Part shown: positions 5,206-6,510 of the stretch, piece after piece
Position numbering within the stretch: the first letter of the stretch is position 1
Layout of the letters: each line of letters opens with the position of its first letter
Assembly: GCA_030748365.1 (NCBI GenBank)
Contig: JASMME010000079.1
Span: 1-6,510 of the forward strand
Direction: 5' to 3'
DNA length: 6,510 bases
Origin: Lutibacter sp.
Lineage (GTDB): Bacteria > Bacteroidota > Bacteroidia > Flavobacteriales > Flavobacteriaceae
Notes under the pieces: generated by a model
Seen by the model: only the letters and a program-made list of their open reading frames with translations
Databases searched by the model: none
Told to the model about the DNA's origin: nothing
Position numbers and translations under genes: made by a program

Positions 5206-6510
5206 TTACCGGGACTGACCCCGGGATAACTTCCGAGCAATAAGGTTGGTCAGCATGCTTACAAACACCACGATACTGATAGAACTCAAGGGCATAAGAA
5301 TGGCGGCAATTACCGGCGTAAGCTGGCCCGTCAGGGCAAAATACATACCCACTAGGTTGTAGAGGAAAGAGAGTACAAAACTTAGCTTGATGATTGAAAT
5401 AGTTTGTCTAGACAAGAGCATGAACAAAGGCAATTTTTCAAACAGACTGGCATCGAGTATGGCATCACAGGCAGGAGAAAAAACATTTACGTTCTCAGCA
5501 ATGGCAATGCCCACATCGCTCTGAGCCAGTGCCCCGGCATCATTGAGACCGTCTCCGATCATCATTACCCTAGAACCCTGCTCTTGAAGCCGCTTTATAT
5601 AGGCCAGCTTATCAGCTGGTTTTTGATGAAAGGCAAAAGCCGTTTTAGGGGGCAATAAATCCTCTAAAAAGGCCTTTTCTCCTTCGTTGTCACCGGATAG
5701 GATGACCAGGTCGTATTTGTCAGCCAGGCTTTCAAATACTTCCTTTGTATAGGCGCGGTAGCTATTGTTAAATACATAAGCCCCTTTATATACCCCATCG
5801 ATACGGATGTGTATGGCCGTTTCATGCGGATTTGAGCTGCCTGATTTTGTATAAGCGGCAGCGCCGAGTTGTAGGGAGAGGCCAGCTACCAGGGCCTCAA
5901 TACCGCTACCCAATACTTCTTCAAATCTTTCAGGAGCGTTGGATAAAGGGGGCTGATCAATCACCGCATACAAAGACCTACTTAGGGGATGGTTTGAAGC
6001 GCGTAAAACGGTCTTGATAGCGCGTTGCTCATCGGATGACAAGGCTGCGCCCCGGTAATGAATACGTGTTTGCTCATTGGTGGTGATGGTACCAGTCTTG
6101 TCAAAAATAATGGTATCTATTCCCGCCATGCTCTCGAGGGTTTCGGCATTCTTTAGGTAGTACTTCTGATAGCCAAAAATCCGCAACATATTCCCAAATG
6201 CAAAAGGGGCTGAAAGGGCCAGTGCACAAGGACAGGCAATGATCAGCACTGCGGTCACCACATTGACCACCATGGAAGGCGTTACCAGGTACCAGTAGAT
6301 TCCTGCCAGGAGGGCAATACATAAAATAACCAGGGTAAAATACTTACTGATGGCATCCGTAATATGCCTGATACCTTTCTTGTCTTTAGAAAAGACTTCA
6401 CTGCTCCACAGTTGCGTGAGGTAACTTTGGGAAATACTGTTGATAACTTCCATTTCAATAGCCCCTGCGGTCTGTTTACCCCCCGCAAAAAGCTTGTCAC
6501 CCGATTGTTT
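5206..6510 (-). CDS. ccoI: CcoI/FixI copper-transporting P1B-type ATPase (5' end cut by window edge)
   Basis: CcoI exports Cu(I) across the cytoplasmic membrane for CuB of the oxidase. The frame is open to the window edge, giving 434 C-terminal residues; complete proteins have about 790, so the N-terminal metal-binding domain and first membrane helices are missing. An internal ATG at 6453 is not the start: the preceding 19 codons encode KQSGDKLFAGGKQTAGAIE, the conserved actuator-domain stretch of this family. Motifs, numbered from the window edge, are the copper-binding CPC in the membrane (93-95), phosphorylation loop DKTGT (Asp137), His-Pro of the nucleotide domain (174-175), and GDGLND (319-324). 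A terminal pair of helices follows at about 370-420. CPC marks a transition-metal pump, and the neighbouring ccoS and ccoNO make CcoI more likely than a CopA detoxification pump. Confidence 0.95.
   Translation of the reverse strand, partial: KQSGDKLFAGGKQTAGAIEMEVINSISQSYLTQLWSSEVFSKDKKGIRHITDAISKYFTLVILCIALLAGIYWYLVTPSMVVNVVTAVLIIACPCALALSAPFAFGNMLRIFGYQKYYLKNAETLESMAGIDTIIFDKTGTITTNEQTRIHYRGAALSSDEQRAIKTVLRASNHPLSRSLYAVIDQPPLSNAPERFEEVLGSGIEALVAGLSLQLGAAAYTKSGSSNPHETAIHIRIDGVYKGAYVFNNSYRAYTKEVFESLADKYDLVILSGDNEGEKAFLEDLLPPKTAFAFHQKPADKLAYIKRLQEQGSRVMMIGDGLNDAGALAQSDVGIAIAENVNVFSPACDAILDASLFEKLPLFMLLSRQTISIIKLSFVLSFLYNLVGMYFALTGQLTPVIAAILMPLSSISIVVFVSMLTNLIARKLSRGQSR

Noticed and set aside
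6282..6500. Minus-strand frame of 72 codons at the window edge, and a similar one at 6101-6322.
   Set aside because: Both lie in a different frame within ccoI, whose frame encodes the CPC and DKTGT motifs and conserved flanking sequence.

Overview
The window carries a nearly complete locus for a cbb3-type (cco) cytochrome c oxidase, the high-affinity terminal oxidase used at low oxygen. Every gene lies on the minus strand, so transcription runs from 6510 towards 1. The source is very probably a member of the Bacteroidota, most likely Flavobacteriia/Flavobacteriaceae. The reasons are the CcoN-CcoO fusion, a single-haem CcoP, small CcoQ and CcoS proteins of the flavobacterial type, gene starts without clear Shine-Dalgarno sequences, and TAnnTTTG promoter-like octamers. 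The genus cannot be fixed from the sequence.

Layout in transcription order: ccoI (copper-transporting P-type ATPase, 5' part outside the window, 5206-6510); an 81-nt spacer with a perfect palindrome of FNR/CRP architecture and a TAnnTTTG octamer; ccoS (4951-5124); ccoNO fusion (2753-4921); ccoQ (2570-2746); ccoP (1922-2563); a 162-nt spacer with a hairpin plus U-rich tract and a second copy of the same octamer; ccoG (338-1759); and ccoH/fixH (1-341, 3' part outside the window). ccoNO, ccoQ and ccoP are separated by only 6 nt each, and ccoG and ccoH overlap by ATGA.

How the genes work together: CcoNO, CcoQ and CcoP are the oxidase. Electrons pass from the CcoP and CcoO c-type haems to the haem b / haem b3-CuB centre in CcoN, where O2 is reduced. 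CcoI supplies copper for CuB. CcoG is an iron-sulphur membrane protein thought to reduce copper for that supply. CcoH and CcoS are assembly and maturation factors. The ccoI and ccoS genes come before the structural genes, unlike the classical proteobacterial ccoNOQP-ccoGHIS order.

The genes are ordinary for this lineage and I see no undescribed system, mobile element, tRNA/rRNA or CRISPR array. The points worth a second look are regulatory (the ccoI-ccoS spacer and the ccoP-ccoG spacer) and structural (the short, single-haem CcoP and the NO fusion). ccoS and ccoQ are short genes of 57 and 58 codons that are easily missed.
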